A DNA stretch of 64,000 nucleotides from a virus: positions 1-64,000 of the IMG/VR virus record IMGVR_UViG_3300046499_000591; one strand, given 5' to 3'. A program made the position numbers and the translations under genes. Below, piece after piece: positions 55,798-64,000 of this stretch (its first letter is position 1; every line of letters starts with the position of its first letter). The notes beneath the pieces were generated by a model, which was not told the DNA's origin, made no database searches, and worked only from the letters and a program-made list of their open reading frames with translations.

Positions 55798-57114
55798 ATG
55801 AGTATGCAGCACCTTCACGCCTCTTGTCAGCTTCGCGTGCCCGAAACGGGTCATGTCGCGCCGGAATCCACCCTCGGAACCGAACACACGTCTGCCCGCC
55901 GGCGGAAGGCGTGGGCCCCCGAGCCGTCCGAGACCATCGCATGCACGACGTCCCGGCGTACCGGCCCCCGCGCATGGCTCCGCGCCCTCGAGCGCGCCGT
56001 CGACGCCGGCCTCGTCCCCGGGTTCAACGACACCACCCTCGCCATCATCACCGTCCTCGCGTCCCGCATGGACTACGACACCGGGCACGCCCGCTACGTC
56101 ATGCGCGACGTCATGGAGCGCACCGGCCTGGGCCGGACCGCGGTCACCGACCACGTGAAGATGCTCCGCGCCGGCGGCTGGCTCGCATGGGCCGAGCACG
56201 GCAGCCTCCGCAACGCGCTCCGCAACCTCGGCAAGCCCGGGTACGCCAAGACCGCGACCGTGTACGCCGCGACCATCCCGCCGGCCTATGACCACCTCGT
56301 GGGCCACATCCTCATCGGGTCCGGATACGACGCCCGCGTCATCGTCGACCACCGCCCCGGAGCTGTGGAAACCGTTGTGGATACCGCGGGTACGACGGCT
56401 GTGGAAAACCCCAGCGGTGAAACGGCGCGGACCCCTTCCCTCTGGGTGGATAAGGAAGAGGGTCAGGTTCAGGTAGTGGGTGGTGTAGACAGATCTACCG
56501 CTAGCGCGGCAGTCACGAAGTCCCGCCGCAAGAGGAAGCTCACCGTCACCGGCTACAAGATCACCGGGGAGCGGATCGAGCGGGCCCGACGACTCGCCGT
56601 GTCTGTCCGCCCGTTGGTGAACTGGATTCAAGGCGCCAGCTACGACGAGCTGTCGTGGGTCCTCCTCGACCTCGTCGCCCGCGACTGGTCCGACTCCCGC
56701 ATCGTGTTGTGGCTGGGGAAGGTGGGCCAGGACGTCGGAGCGGCCCGCAGACGCCCCCGCGCCCCGCACCGGGTCATCGCGGCCGCCCTCCGCCGAAAGG
56801 ACCGCGAGGACGCCACCAGCGCCGTTCCCGCAGACCTCGCGGCCGAGGAGTACATGCGCCCGGCCGCCCCGAACGCCGCCTTCGCCGCGGCCCGGGAGGC
56901 CATCAGGCCGCGCCAGGAGCGCATGGTGGACTACCCGGCGGCCGACGTGCTGCCGACGCTCCGTGAGGAACTCTTCGAGCAGCGCGCGGCCGCCGAGCTC
57001 GACCCGGGCCTCGTGCGGGCAACCGCCCACATCCTGGGCCGCGATGAAGCCCTGCGCATGTTCGGCCCCCGGGCCGCCGGGATCCTCGAGGCCGCGCTCC
57101 TCGTGACCGCCTGA
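55798..57114 (+). CDS. Winged-helix replication-initiator-like protein
   Basis: 438 residues from the ATG at 55798; an in-frame ATG at 55678 is possible. Residues 58-150 are a winged helix (TTLAIITVLASRMDYDTGHA, then VMERTGLGRTAVTDHVKMLR). A second helical domain (VRPLVNWIQGASYDELSWVL) and a third (DEALRMFGPRAAGILEAALL) follow. This layout is found in replication or regulatory proteins of Streptomyces plasmids. Its place beside the partition genes supports replication; a pure regulator is the alternative. Confidence 0.5.
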   Translation: MSMQHLHASCQLRVPETGHVAPESTLGTEHTSARRRKAWAPEPSETIACTTSRRTGPRAWLRALERAVDAGLVPGFNDTTLAIITVLASRMDYDTGHARYVMRDVMERTGLGRTAVTDHVKMLRAGGWLAWAEHGSLRNALRNLGKPGYAKTATVYAATIPPAYDHLVGHILIGSGYDARVIVDHRPGAVETVVDTAGTTAVENPSGETARTPSLWVDKEEGQVQVVGGVDRSTASAAVTKSRRKRKLTVTGYKITGERIERARRLAVSVRPLVNWIQGASYDELSWVLLDLVARDWSDSRIVLWLGKVGQDVGAARRRPRAPHRVIAAALRRKDREDATSAVPADLAAEEYMRPAAPNAAFAAAREAIRPRQERMVDYPAADVLPTLREELFEQRAAAELDPGLVRATAHILGRDEALRMFGPRAAGILEAALLVTA

Positions 57115-57200
57115 CCCCACCTCACCCACCCGACCCGCAACCGTCGCGCCGGCGGTCGCCCTGGCCTGCCCGCACACCGACCCGACCCGAAGGGGGCCCC

Positions 57201-57737
57201 ATGGTTCTGCCCGCCAACCCGCAGATCCTCGCCGCGTCCAACATCGACGGCCCGACCGTCACGGCCGCACCGTGGACCGACGACCAGGTCTCGAACCTGA
57301 ACCGCTACCAGCGGGCCGGCGTGTTCCACCCGTTCACGTGCGGCCGGCGCGACGAGCACCGCGACGACCCCGGCGTCCTCGTCGCCGACCGCGACGGGTG
57401 GCACTGCCCGGCCGCCGGCTGCACCTACCGGCAGGGGTGGGCGCACCCGTTCATGGCCATGACGCCCACCCCGGCGATGGCGGCCGTGGAGGCGGACATG
57501 CAGCGGATGCGGCAGATAGCGGCCGAGCCCCGCCCGTGCCTGCTCCACGAGGACGTACACGGGGAGCACGGCATCGAGTGCATGGGCGCGTACGCCCAGT
57601 GGCTCGCCGCCCACCGGCCGCTTGTCGGCAAGCCGGCCCGCGACGCGTACGCCCTCGAGGTCGAGCAGCGGATCCTCAACCGCCTCGTCCGCGGGCACGC
57701 GCCGGCCCACACCATCAACCCCGCCTTGTCGAAGTGA
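57201..57737 (+). CDS. Zn-finger protein
   Basis: 178 residues. HPFTCGRRDEHRDDP, then WHCPAAGCTYRQGWAHPF, a Cys/His set repeated in actinobacterial plasmid proteins. The C-terminus is helical. It follows the replication gene by 86 bases. Confidence 0.6.
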   Translation: MVLPANPQILAASNIDGPTVTAAPWTDDQVSNLNRYQRAGVFHPFTCGRRDEHRDDPGVLVADRDGWHCPAAGCTYRQGWAHPFMAMTPTPAMAAVEADMQRMRQIAAEPRPCLLHEDVHGEHGIECMGAYAQWLAAHRPLVGKPARDAYALEVEQRILNRLVRGHAPAHTINPALSK

Positions 57738-57745
57738 GGGACACC

Positions 57746-58057
57746 ATGCCGAACCCCCGTCACGTGCTCACCACCCAGCCCGTCGCCCCCCGTTGCCCGG
57801 CGACCGGGGCGGACGGATGGCACTGCCCCCGCCATGCCGGCTTCGGCACCGACCACCCCGGCACGGGAAACTGTCGGCAGCACGAACTCGAGGCCGCCGC
57901 TGCGACCCGGGCCGCGCACGCCGACCGCGTCCCGCCGGCCGTGTTCCAGGAGGCCTCCTACGTCGACGGCCTCCCGTACCGCGAGACCGCCCCGGGCCCG
58001 AACGGCATCACCGACGAGGACGACGAGGACGACACCGACTGGGGCATGGTGGCCTAA
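57746..58057 (+). CDS. Small Cys/His protein with acidic tail
   Basis: 103 residues from the ATG at 57746. RCPATGADGWHCPRHAGFGT then DHPGTGNCRQHE resembles the Zn block of the terminase-associated gene at 5113. Ends in an acidic run (DEDDEDDTDW). It lies just before the parS-like sites. Confidence 0.55.
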   Translation: MPNPRHVLTTQPVAPRCPATGADGWHCPRHAGFGTDHPGTGNCRQHELEAAAATRAAHADRVPPAVFQEASYVDGLPYRETAPGPNGITDEDDEDDTDWGMVA

Positions 58058-58073
58058 CCGCGCCGACGGCCCG

Positions 58074-58201
58074 AAACCCTGCCACATGTGGCAGGGTTTC
58101 CGACGCCCCGAATCTCTGCCACATGTGGCAGAAAACGCGAGGGCCGGCACCCCCATGGGGAGCGCCGGCCCTCGAGGCGAAAACCCTGCCACATGTGGCA
58201 G
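58074..58201. promoter_or_regulatory. Three parS-like centromere sites
   Basis: Three exact copies of the 16-bp palindrome CTGCCACATGTGGCAG at 58079-58094, 58116-58131 and 58186-58201. The first is extended to a perfect 26-bp palindrome (58074-58099). They lie directly downstream of the minus-strand partition genes. Probable centromere. Confidence 0.8.
58138..58174. terminator. Bidirectional terminator inside the parS cluster
   Basis: 11-bp stem CGAGGGCCGGC / GCCGGCCCTCG between the convergent genes, between the second and third palindromes. Confidence 0.65.
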
Positions 58202-58215
58202 AGAATCCGGCGGTA

Positions 58216-59130
58216 CTAGTCCACCGTCACACCCGCCTCGGTGAGTGCCGCGTTGAGGACCCGCACTAGGTCCCGTACCCGCGCCGGATCCTTGCGGACC
58301 GCCTCGCGCACGGTCTCCGGCACGAGCAGCTTCGCGGCCCGCTCCACGACGGCGCCCGGGTCGGCGGCCGCCGCGAGCGCCGGCGTCTCCTCGGGGTCGA
58401 CCCTCGTGGTGATGCCCAGGAGTGCCTTCGCCTTCTCCAGCTCGTCGGGGGTCGGCGTCGCCCCCTTCTTCGTCTCGCACGCCGTCTTCCAGATCTTGAC
58501 GACCCGGTCGGCCCCGTGCTGCAACCGCACCGAGTGCAGCGCGTCGACCTGCCGGGAGGACAAGTCCTCGAGGACGTAGCCGGCGCCCCGAAGGACCGCG
58601 AGGAGCGGGAGCGTCTGCGTGATCCGGTAGCCGGTGCGTTCCGAGAGGTCGTGTTGCTCGCGGAGGTACTTCGCGAAGGACCGGTAGGTCTTCCCGTCGT
58701 TCCCCTTGATCAGCTTGTAGAGCTTGTGCTCGTGGACCCAGCACAGGTACGGGCCGGCCGCGGCGATGAACTCCTCGTTGGCCGCGTCCACCTTCGCCTT
58801 CCACTGGGCCTTCGCCCCGTGGATGCCGCGCTCGCACACGGCGAGCTGTTCGGCCGGCTCGGCGTCCGGGCTGGGCAACGCCGGCGGCACGAACGCCGTC
58901 GGCGCCACGAACGTCGGCATGACCACGGCCGGGGCCGCGGCGGGTTCCGCGGGACGGGTGGCCGGGACGGCCGCCGGCTGCGCCCCGCCGACGGGTGCGT
59001 CTCCCTGCTCCCCGCCCTTTGTCTCCTCCCACTCCGCCATCACCTGCGCGCGCGTCCGGACCACCGGCGCCGGAGCGCCCGGCGGCTCCAACCCCGTCGA
59101 CGGCAGCTCCTTGGGCTTGTACTTACTCAC
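58216..59130 (-). CDS. Centromere-binding partition protein candidate
   Basis: 304 residues. The start overlaps the ParA stop by 4 bases. Residues 25-95 are Ala/Pro-rich. Residues 115-210 are helical with a helix-turn-helix-like part (SFAKYLREQHDLSERTGYRI then TQTLPLLAVLRG). There is no ParB/Srx domain, so it is a non-canonical ParB. The operon order and the adjacent palindromes support its DNA-binding role. Confidence 0.65.
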   Translation of the reverse strand: MSKYKPKELPSTGLEPPGAPAPVVRTRAQVMAEWEETKGGEQGDAPVGGAQPAAVPATRPAEPAAAPAVVMPTFVAPTAFVPPALPSPDAEPAEQLAVCERGIHGAKAQWKAKVDAANEEFIAAAGPYLCWVHEHKLYKLIKGNDGKTYRSFAKYLREQHDLSERTGYRITQTLPLLAVLRGAGYVLEDLSSRQVDALHSVRLQHGADRVVKIWKTACETKKGATPTPDELEKAKALLGITTRVDPEETPALAAAADPGAVVERAAKLLVPETVREAVRKDPARVRDLVRVLNAALTEAGVTVD

Positions 59131-60272
59131 GCCGCCAACTCCTTCGCCACGGCGCGCATCGTCTCCGCCTGCGGGCTGTCCGGCGCGTACTCAAGGAGCG
59201 GGATCTCGTAGTCGGACGACTCGCGGCCCTCCACGGAGTCCTTGAGGTGGGCCAGCACACCGGGCGTCGTGAGTTCGTTCCACGCGTCGTAGAACGACCG
59301 GGTCACCGTGCCCTTACGGGAGTCGTACGCGTTGACGATGATGCCGAGCTGGTCGACGACGATGCCGGTCCGCTCGCACTGGGTGACGATCTGGTTGTTG
59401 AGGAGCTTGTACGCGCGGAACGACGACTTGTCGGCCCACACGGGGACGAGGACACCGGAGCGCTCCATCAGCTCACCCGGCCGGCGCTGCACGTAGTCGA
59501 TGGCGAGGTCGAGGCCGAGCCCGAGGTTCGGCGGGCCGTCGAGGAGGACGACGTCGTAGTTGGCCTCGACGGGGGCGAGGGCGCGGGCGAGGCAGGTGTC
59601 CCGGCCGGCGCGCATGGAGGCGAGTTCGGCGTCCATGAGGAACGCGTCCTCGGAGGCCGGCAGTATGTGCAGCCGTCCACCGAACCGCTCGCCGTCGAGG
59701 GCGATGATGGACCGGGCGAGGTGCGTCGCGGCCTTGCCGAGCATGTGCTGGAGGAGGCTGTCGCCGCCGAGCGGAAGTTCGGCGACCTGGAGCCGGGCGG
59801 AGAGGTGGCCCTGCGGGTCGTAGTCGACGAGGAGGACGCGGAGCCCCATCTCGGCGAGGGCCTGGCCGACGCCGGCAGTGATGAACGTCTTTCCTACGCC
59901 GCCCTTTTGATTGGCAATCAGGACGCGCTGCACCGGTTGCGACACGAGCCGGTGTTCCGGGGACGGGTGGGCCTTGAGCCACACCGTGACCGCTTGCGCC
60001 ATGCCCTGGACCTTGGTGAGTCCGCGGGCGTCGCACTCGGCTTCGAAGCGTGCCGGGCCGCCGGGAGGGAGGAAGACGCCCCACGACTTGGCGCCCTCGA
60101 CCGGGACCGCGTCGGCGGCCGGCGCGGCGTACCAGAGGTTGAGGGCGTGGGCGGCGGCGTCCTGGACGTTCACCCCGTGCTCGGCCGCACGGATCTTGAG
60201 GTCCCGCCGCATCGACGGCATGAGGTTGACAAGCAACTTCTCGCGCGCGTTGTCAGGTGTTTCGGTCGTCAT
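59127..60272 (-). CDS. parA: ParA-family partition ATPase with N-terminal DNA-binding domain
   Basis: 381 residues from the ATG at 60272; the frame is open upstream but poorly protein-like there. Deviant Walker A KGGVGKT (123-129), Walker A' VLLVDYDPQGHLS and Walker B YDVVLLDGPPNLG are all present. Residues 13-47 (LLVNLMPSMRRDLKIRAAEH) and 66-101 look like two ribbon-helix-helix units, so the protein probably represses its own operon, as type Ia ParA proteins do with a different domain. It moves plasmid copies over the nucleoid. Confidence 0.88.
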   Translation of the reverse strand: MTTETPDNAREKLLVNLMPSMRRDLKIRAAEHGVNVQDAAAHALNLWYAAPAADAVPVEGAKSWGVFLPPGGPARFEAECDARGLTKVQGMAQAVTVWLKAHPSPEHRLVSQPVQRVLIANQKGGVGKTFITAGVGQALAEMGLRVLLVDYDPQGHLSARLQVAELPLGGDSLLQHMLGKAATHLARSIIALDGERFGGRLHILPASEDAFLMDAELASMRAGRDTCLARALAPVEANYDVVLLDGPPNLGLGLDLAIDYVQRRPGELMERSGVLVPVWADKSSFRAYKLLNNQIVTQCERTGIVVDQLGIIVNAYDSRKGTVTRSFYDAWNELTTPGVLAHLKDSVEGRESSDYEIPLLEYAPDSPQAETMRAVAKELAA

Positions 60273-60526
60273 GGCGAGCAAATTACCAGTCTCGGTTCCG
60301 GATGCCGGTGGGACGCCACACAACGACACCGGAGGGTGACCCGGGCGGCCGAACGCGCGTACACATCGGGTGGCGTGGTGGGGTGGCGCGTTGCCGTGAC
60401 GTCGCTCTACAATCACCCGCATGCCGGGGCTTTCCCCGGCGACCTTGAAGGACTCGGCCGTCCTCTTCGCTTGTGATTCATGTCGGCAAACCTGGGCATG
60501 AGCGGAGGGGGCGGCTCCTTTATGCG

Positions 60527-60551
60527 TGATCACCTGCGGGTAAGGTGATCA
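60527..60551 (+). promoter_or_regulatory. Operator candidate in the divergent parA region
   Basis: Perfect 9-bp inverted repeat TGATCACCT / AGGTGATCA with a 7-bp centre. The gap 60273-60697 is otherwise non-coding and must hold the parA promoter and that of the next gene; AT-rich stretches near 60275 and 60515. Confidence 0.55.
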
Positions 60552-60697
60552 GCCGTGCGTTACGAAGGGGACTAGACATCACGGAAACAGTGGCGGCCGG
60601 CAAGTCGGTCTGTCACCCTGCCGATAGGGATACCGGTAGTTTCGCGTTGTCTGCCCGCGGAGAAACGCCATTCCAGCTAAGCGTGAAGAGAGACCCG

Positions 60698-61105
60698 ATG
60701 CCTGCGACTGCGGCCCATCAGCCGGACGAGGGTGGTTCCGACCTGGCGCCAGTCGTTCCCCTCGCCGCCCGCCGCAGCTTGAAGAAGGCCGTGGCCGGCC
60801 CCGCCATGACCGGCGGTGACGTCGGCGTGGATACCGAACTTCGGGAGCAGGCAAGCCGGCACTGGGCGCAGGTGTTCGCCGCCGCCGGTGTCGACCTGGG
60901 CGCCCGCAACACGGCCGCCGTCATCTCGCTGGTCACCAAGGAGCTCGAGCGCCTGGTCGGCGGTCTCCTCGTTATCCGTGAGGGCCGCGGCGAGAGCCTG
61001 CCGGCCAACCCGGCCGCCGGCGTCGACCTCACGTCGGCGATGGAGATCGCGGGCGTGCTGCGGGACCTCGCGCACGCCGCGGACGTCGCGGCCAAGCGCC
61101 CCTGA
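60698..61105 (+). CDS. Small helical protein divergent from parA
   Basis: 135 residues from the ATG at 60698 (GAAGAGAGA upstream). A basic N-terminus (LAARRSLKKAVAG) and a helical body (RNTAAVISLVTKELERLVGG). Unknown. It could help replication or partition, given its position. Confidence 0.5.
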   Translation: MPATAAHQPDEGGSDLAPVVPLAARRSLKKAVAGPAMTGGDVGVDTELREQASRHWAQVFAAAGVDLGARNTAAVISLVTKELERLVGGLLVIREGRGESLPANPAAGVDLTSAMEIAGVLRDLAHAADVAAKRP

Positions 61106-61381
61106 CGCACACTCGCTATTCGCCCGTCAACCCGTCAATAACGGGCACCTCGGGCATGGTTGTACGTGGCACGACCCCCCTTGGCTAAAAGCTAGCTAAC
61201 GACTAGGTAAAGCCTTGGCTGTTGATTGAACATTCCCACACCCCGTCTCCACGACTCCTTCACTGCCTGGCAATATGTGCATGCCGACCGCGACCGGAAC
61301 CGATCACTCCAACCACACGGAGTCACATAGGTAACGTCGCGCACCGGTGCCAACACGAAAACGAACACCGGGGGGCGTCAC
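61106..61381. other. AT-richer intergenic region with short direct repeats
   Basis: Contains CCCGTCAA twice in a row (61127-61142) and CCTTGGCT twice (about 61178 and 61212) around AAAAGCTAGCTAACGACTAG. The change in composition suggests a promoter region or replication origin. No gene seen. Confidence 0.35.
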
Positions 61382-61942
61382 ATGAGTCAACCGCAGCACA
61401 CGCACCAACGAGCCGCCCTCATCTACGGGATAGCCGCCGACCCGCACTGGGCCAGTGCCGGCGCCACCCGTATCGCCGGCGCCCTCGCCCTCCCCGAACG
61501 CCGGGCGACCCGCACGAGCGCCGGCACCCCGTACAACCTCAGCGTCTACGACCTCGCGCTCGACCTCGACCGGGCGCTCGAGGAGTTCGCGCACCGGCAC
61601 GGCGTCGACACCGAGATCCCCGCCGGCCGTACCGCGGTCGCCGCGTACGCCGCCAGCCTCGCCGAGCGCGACGACGCCACCCGCGTCGAATACGCCGAAC
61701 TCCGTCTCACCCACGACCTCCGGGCCGCGCTGACGATCGGCGACGCCGACGACCTCCTCGGCAAACTCGCCTGCCCCGCGTGTCTGTGCTGGTCCCTCGT
61801 CGGCGTTCCCACCCCCTCCGCCGGCTGGGCCGCGACGTGCCGCATGCTCCGCTGCGCCGTCGAGCCCGACGTCCCCCGGGTGTTCACGCTCGCCGAGGTC
61901 GCCCGCCACCACATCGCCCACCGCGACGCCCGCGCCGCCTGA
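61382..61942 (+). CDS. Early protein, unknown
   Basis: 186 residues. Helical N-terminal 110 residues (LYDLALDLDRALEEFAHRHG-like), then a CPACLCWSLVG Zn-knuckle-like site and an Ala/His-rich helix. Many actinophages carry a protein of this pattern; function unknown. Confidence 0.55.
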   Translation: MSQPQHTHQRAALIYGIAADPHWASAGATRIAGALALPERRATRTSAGTPYNLSVYDLALDLDRALEEFAHRHGVDTEIPAGRTAVAAYAASLAERDDATRVEYAELRLTHDLRAALTIGDADDLLGKLACPACLCWSLVGVPTPSAGWAATCRMLRCAVEPDVPRVFTLAEVARHHIAHRDARAA

Positions 61943-61956
61943 ACGACCGGACCAAC

Positions 61957-62232
61957 GTGTACGACGCCGCACCCCGCCCGGGCTGCGTGACCGCCACCTT
62001 CTTCAAGAGGGTGCCGCCCGACCTCATCTTGTGGGCCGAGGCGGAGGCCGTGGTCGCGACGAGCCCGCATCCCATGAGCGCCCGCGACCTGCGCCGCAAG
62101 TACAAGGCCGCCGACCGGCCCACCTACCGCAAGTTCGGTCAGCGCGGCGAGCACGTCAGCCGGTCCGCGCTCCTCGAGTTCCACCGCGACCTGGTCCACG
62201 GATGGCTCACCGCCACCGGCCGGCGCATCTGA
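61957..62232 (+). CDS. Small basic protein
   Basis: 91 residues from the GTG at 61957. FFKRVPPDLILWAEAEAVVA then SARDLRRKYKAADRPTYRKF, strongly basic C-terminal half, suggesting nucleic-acid binding. Start uncertain. Confidence 0.5.
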   Translation: MYDAAPRPGCVTATFFKRVPPDLILWAEAEAVVATSPHPMSARDLRRKYKAADRPTYRKFGQRGEHVSRSALLEFHRDLVHGWLTATGRRI

Positions 62233-62245
62233 CCCACCCGACCCG

Positions 62246-62282
62246 AAGGCCCCGCCCCGAATTCCCCCGGGGGCGGGGCCTT
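62246..62282 (+). terminator. Strong hairpin terminator
   Basis: 13-bp stem AAGGCCCCGCCCC / GGGGCGGGGCCTT with an 11-nt loop. Confidence 0.75.
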
Positions 62283-62348
62283 CGTCATGTCCGGGTCCCG
62301 TGTCCACACACGGACCAGGCCCGACCTGGGAAAACTCTCCCCGGCACT

Positions 62349-62378
62349 GTTGCGCGCGCAACAGGTACGCCTTAGTGT
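62349..62378 (+). promoter_or_regulatory. Early promoter with operator: GTTGCGCGCGCAAC over TTGCGC-N17-TAGTGT
   Basis: The 14-bp palindrome (62349-62362) covers the -35 box; 17-bp spacing to TAGTGT (62373-62378). Same arrangement as the promoter at 49938. It would serve the genes from 62529. Confidence 0.65.
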
Positions 62379-62528
62379 TGTCAGTGCCGACAGGGAAACG
62401 GGGCCGACAACCCCGGGACCCGTAACCAACCCACCCCGGAGCAGGCCGGGCGGAGCGGTCGAGTACCGCCTCCCGCCCGCCCGGCCGCAGCACCCCACGA
62501 CTTCCACCCCGCGACGGGAGACCTCGCC

Positions 62529-62957
62529 ATGCCTGCAACACCCCCCGAGACGATCGCCGGCCACCTCCGCACCATGGCCGACGACATCGAGAAGTTCGGC
62601 CTCTGGACTGACGGCCCCAACTTCATCGACCCGGCCAGCGAGCGCCTGGACGTCCCCGCGGCCGCCTACAAGGCGACCGCCGGCGGCCTGCCGTTCCTCT
62701 TCGCCATCCCCACCTGGGACGCCTCGGTCGAGGCCCGCGCCTACATCGAGCGGACGCCGGCCGCGATGGACGTCCTCGGCGCCATCGCCGCGCACATGGC
62801 GACCGTCCGGCCCGACGCCGACTGGGCCGACGACCCGATCGAGCGCCTGTCCGCATGGCCGGACCTCCTCGGCACCACCGAGGCCGAGATCCCCCAGACC
62901 CTGCGCGACCTCGCGCTCTCCCTCACGACCGCCGCATCCGCGCCGGCCGCCGCGTAA
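62529..62957 (+). CDS. Early protein, unknown
   Basis: 142 residues. AGHLRTMADDIEKFGLWTDG and a helical, acidic C-terminus (AEIPQTLRDLALSLTTAAS). It follows the early promoter by about 150 bases. Not recognised. Confidence 0.55.
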   Translation: MPATPPETIAGHLRTMADDIEKFGLWTDGPNFIDPASERLDVPAAAYKATAGGLPFLFAIPTWDASVEARAYIERTPAAMDVLGAIAAHMATVRPDADWADDPIERLSAWPDLLGTTEAEIPQTLRDLALSLTTAASAPAAA

Positions 62958-62981
62958 CACCCCGCAAGGAGCACAACCGAG

Positions 62982-63878
62982 ATGACCACAGCCCCCGTCC
63001 GCCCCACCACGGTCCGCCCGGTCACCAACCCGTTCACCCCGCCGGTCCCGGCCATGCCCGCCCCGGTCGTGAGCACCGTTTCCGCGCAGGTCGTGGCCGT
63101 GACCCCGGTCATCGCCCGGGAGTGGCTGCGGCTCAACAACCGCAACCGCGTCATACGGCCGGCCCGGGTCAACGCCTACGCCCGGCAGATGACGAAGGGA
63201 CTGTGGACGGTCAACGGCGAAGCCATCAAGATCGCCACCAACAACGACATCCTCGACGGACAGCACCGCCTCCTCGCGGTCGTGAAGTCCGGCGTGACCA
63301 TTCACATCCTCGTCGTCACGGGCCTGCCCCCGGAGACCCAGGACACGATGGACGGCGGCGCGAAGCGGTCTTCCGGCGACGTCTTCGGCCTCCGCGGCGA
63401 GCAGAACGCCACGATCCTCGGCTCCGTCGCCCGCAAGGTGTGGCTCTACAACTCGGGCGACCGCCGGTTCTCCGCCGGCGAGAACCCCAGCACCCCCGAA
63501 CTCGTGGCCCTCCTCGACGAGAACCCGGGCCTCCGCCGCTCCGCCGACATCGCGGTCCGCGTCTACCACTCCTTCCGCTACATCCCGCCGTCGGTCGTCG
63601 GGTGCGCCCACCACCTCTCGTCGCGCATCGACCCGGACGCCGCCGCCTGGTTCTACGAGCGCCTTGGCACCGGCGCTGAACTCGCCGTGCGCCACCCGGT
63701 CCTGACCCTGCGCAAGCGGGTCATGACCGACAAGGACAACAACAAGCTCGTGCCCGACGGCCTCCACCTCGCGCAGGTCCTCACCGCCTGGAACGCCGTC
63801 CGCGACGACAAGACCCTGGCCGCCATCAAGGTCCCGCTCGACAGCGACGGCAAGTTCCAGCTCGTCGACCCCAAGTAA
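62982..63878 (+). CDS. ParB-fold DGQHR-type phage protein
   Basis: 298 residues, AAGGAG upstream. NNRNRVIRPARVNAYARQMT, then GEAIKIATNNDILDGQHRLL, is the DGQHR pattern of ParB/DndB-like domains common in actinophages. The C-terminal half is helical. Its role may be DNA binding or nucleotide-dependent regulation; unproven. Confidence 0.7.
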   Translation: MTTAPVRPTTVRPVTNPFTPPVPAMPAPVVSTVSAQVVAVTPVIAREWLRLNNRNRVIRPARVNAYARQMTKGLWTVNGEAIKIATNNDILDGQHRLLAVVKSGVTIHILVVTGLPPETQDTMDGGAKRSSGDVFGLRGEQNATILGSVARKVWLYNSGDRRFSAGENPSTPELVALLDENPGLRRSADIAVRVYHSFRYIPPSVVGCAHHLSSRIDPDAAAWFYERLGTGAELAVRHPVLTLRKRVMTDKDNNKLVPDGLHLAQVLTAWNAVRDDKTLAAIKVPLDSDGKFQLVDPK

Positions 63879-63895
63879 CCCGCCCGGAACGCCAC

Positions 63896-63925
63896 GGGCC
63901 GCCGCCCCTCGACCGGCGGCGGCCC
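63896..63925 (+). terminator. Hairpin
   Basis: 11-bp stem GGGCCGCCGCC / GGCGGCGGCCC with an 8-nt loop, between the last two genes. Confidence 0.55.
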
Positions 63926-63955
63926 GGCCCCCGACACGCCCCCAAGGAGCAGCAC

Positions 63956-64000
63956 ATGAGCAAGAACATGAAGGCCCACGCCCTCGAGGAAGTCGTCCTC
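63956..64000 (+). CDS. Start of a gene cut by the window end
   Basis: 15 codons from the ATG at 63956 (AAGGAG upstream). Too short to classify. Confidence 0.6.
   Translation, partial: MSKNMKAHALEEVVL

Overview
The window reads as a 64 kb piece of a temperate phage of Streptomyces or a close actinomycete that is probably kept as a plasmid (a phage-plasmid). Base composition is very GC-rich, codon third positions are nearly all G or C, GTG and TTG starts are common, and the families fit that group: ParB-methyltransferase fusion, WhiB-like protein, XRE-TPR regulator, UTRA-GntR regulator and a Doc-like toxin. Virion genes, plasmid partition genes, a Cre-like recombinase and a probable plasmid replication gene are all present. 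No host housekeeping genes are seen, so no chromosome junction lies in the window.

Layout. 1-2.9 kb: the 3' part of a type III polyketide synthase, a His-rich membrane protein, small proteins and a tRNA-Trp. 2.9-34 kb: rightward late genes, in order methyltransferase, terminase, accessory virion proteins including an 820-residue protein built from about 30 copies of an 18-residue repeat, a portal-Nudix-MuF fusion, XkdF-like protein, scaffold, capsid, connectors, tail tube, frameshifted tail chaperones, tape measure, tail tip/fibre proteins, papain-like protease, HNH protein, holin candidate and a three-domain endolysin. 34-45 kb: mostly leftward lysogeny and maintenance genes: recombinase-like protein, GntR regulator, HicA-like protein, Doc-type toxin-antitoxin pair, KfrA-like coiled-coil protein, Cre-like recombinase with a lox-like site, Gp88-like protein and a lipoprotein. 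45-49.8 kb: a rightward accessory cluster (XRE-TPR regulator, degenerate resolvase-like protein, Zn proteins, DUF6415-like and glycine-rich-domain-like proteins, methyltransferase). 50-55 kb: probable early genes (Rad52/Sak-type annealing protein, WhiB-like protein, small DNA-binding and Zn-binding proteins, NlpC/P60-like protein). 55-60.5 kb: plasmid module (structured leader, winged-helix replication protein, ParA, centromere-binding protein and three parS-like palindromes). 60.5-64 kb: further early genes, including a ParB-fold DGQHR protein.

How it may work together. In the prophage state the element would replicate through the winged-helix protein, segregate with ParA, the adjacent DNA-binding protein and the CTGCCACATGTGGCAG sites, resolve dimers with the Cre-like enzyme, and hold on to the host through toxin-antitoxin modules. 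Two promoters of the form TTGCGC-N17-TAGNNT (49.94 and 62.35 kb) with a GTTGCGCGCGCAAC palindrome at or near the -35 box look like coordinated early promoters. A second palindrome, TGTAGCTACA, marks three other control regions.

Features most worth a second look: a type III PKS on a phage-plasmid, the Nudix domain inside the portal-MuF fusion, the 18-residue-repeat virion protein, the 37-bp inverted repeat 21 kb apart, CRISPR-repeat-like hairpins around one gene, and the structured leader before the replication gene. Function calls rest on motif recognition by eye; no database search was run.
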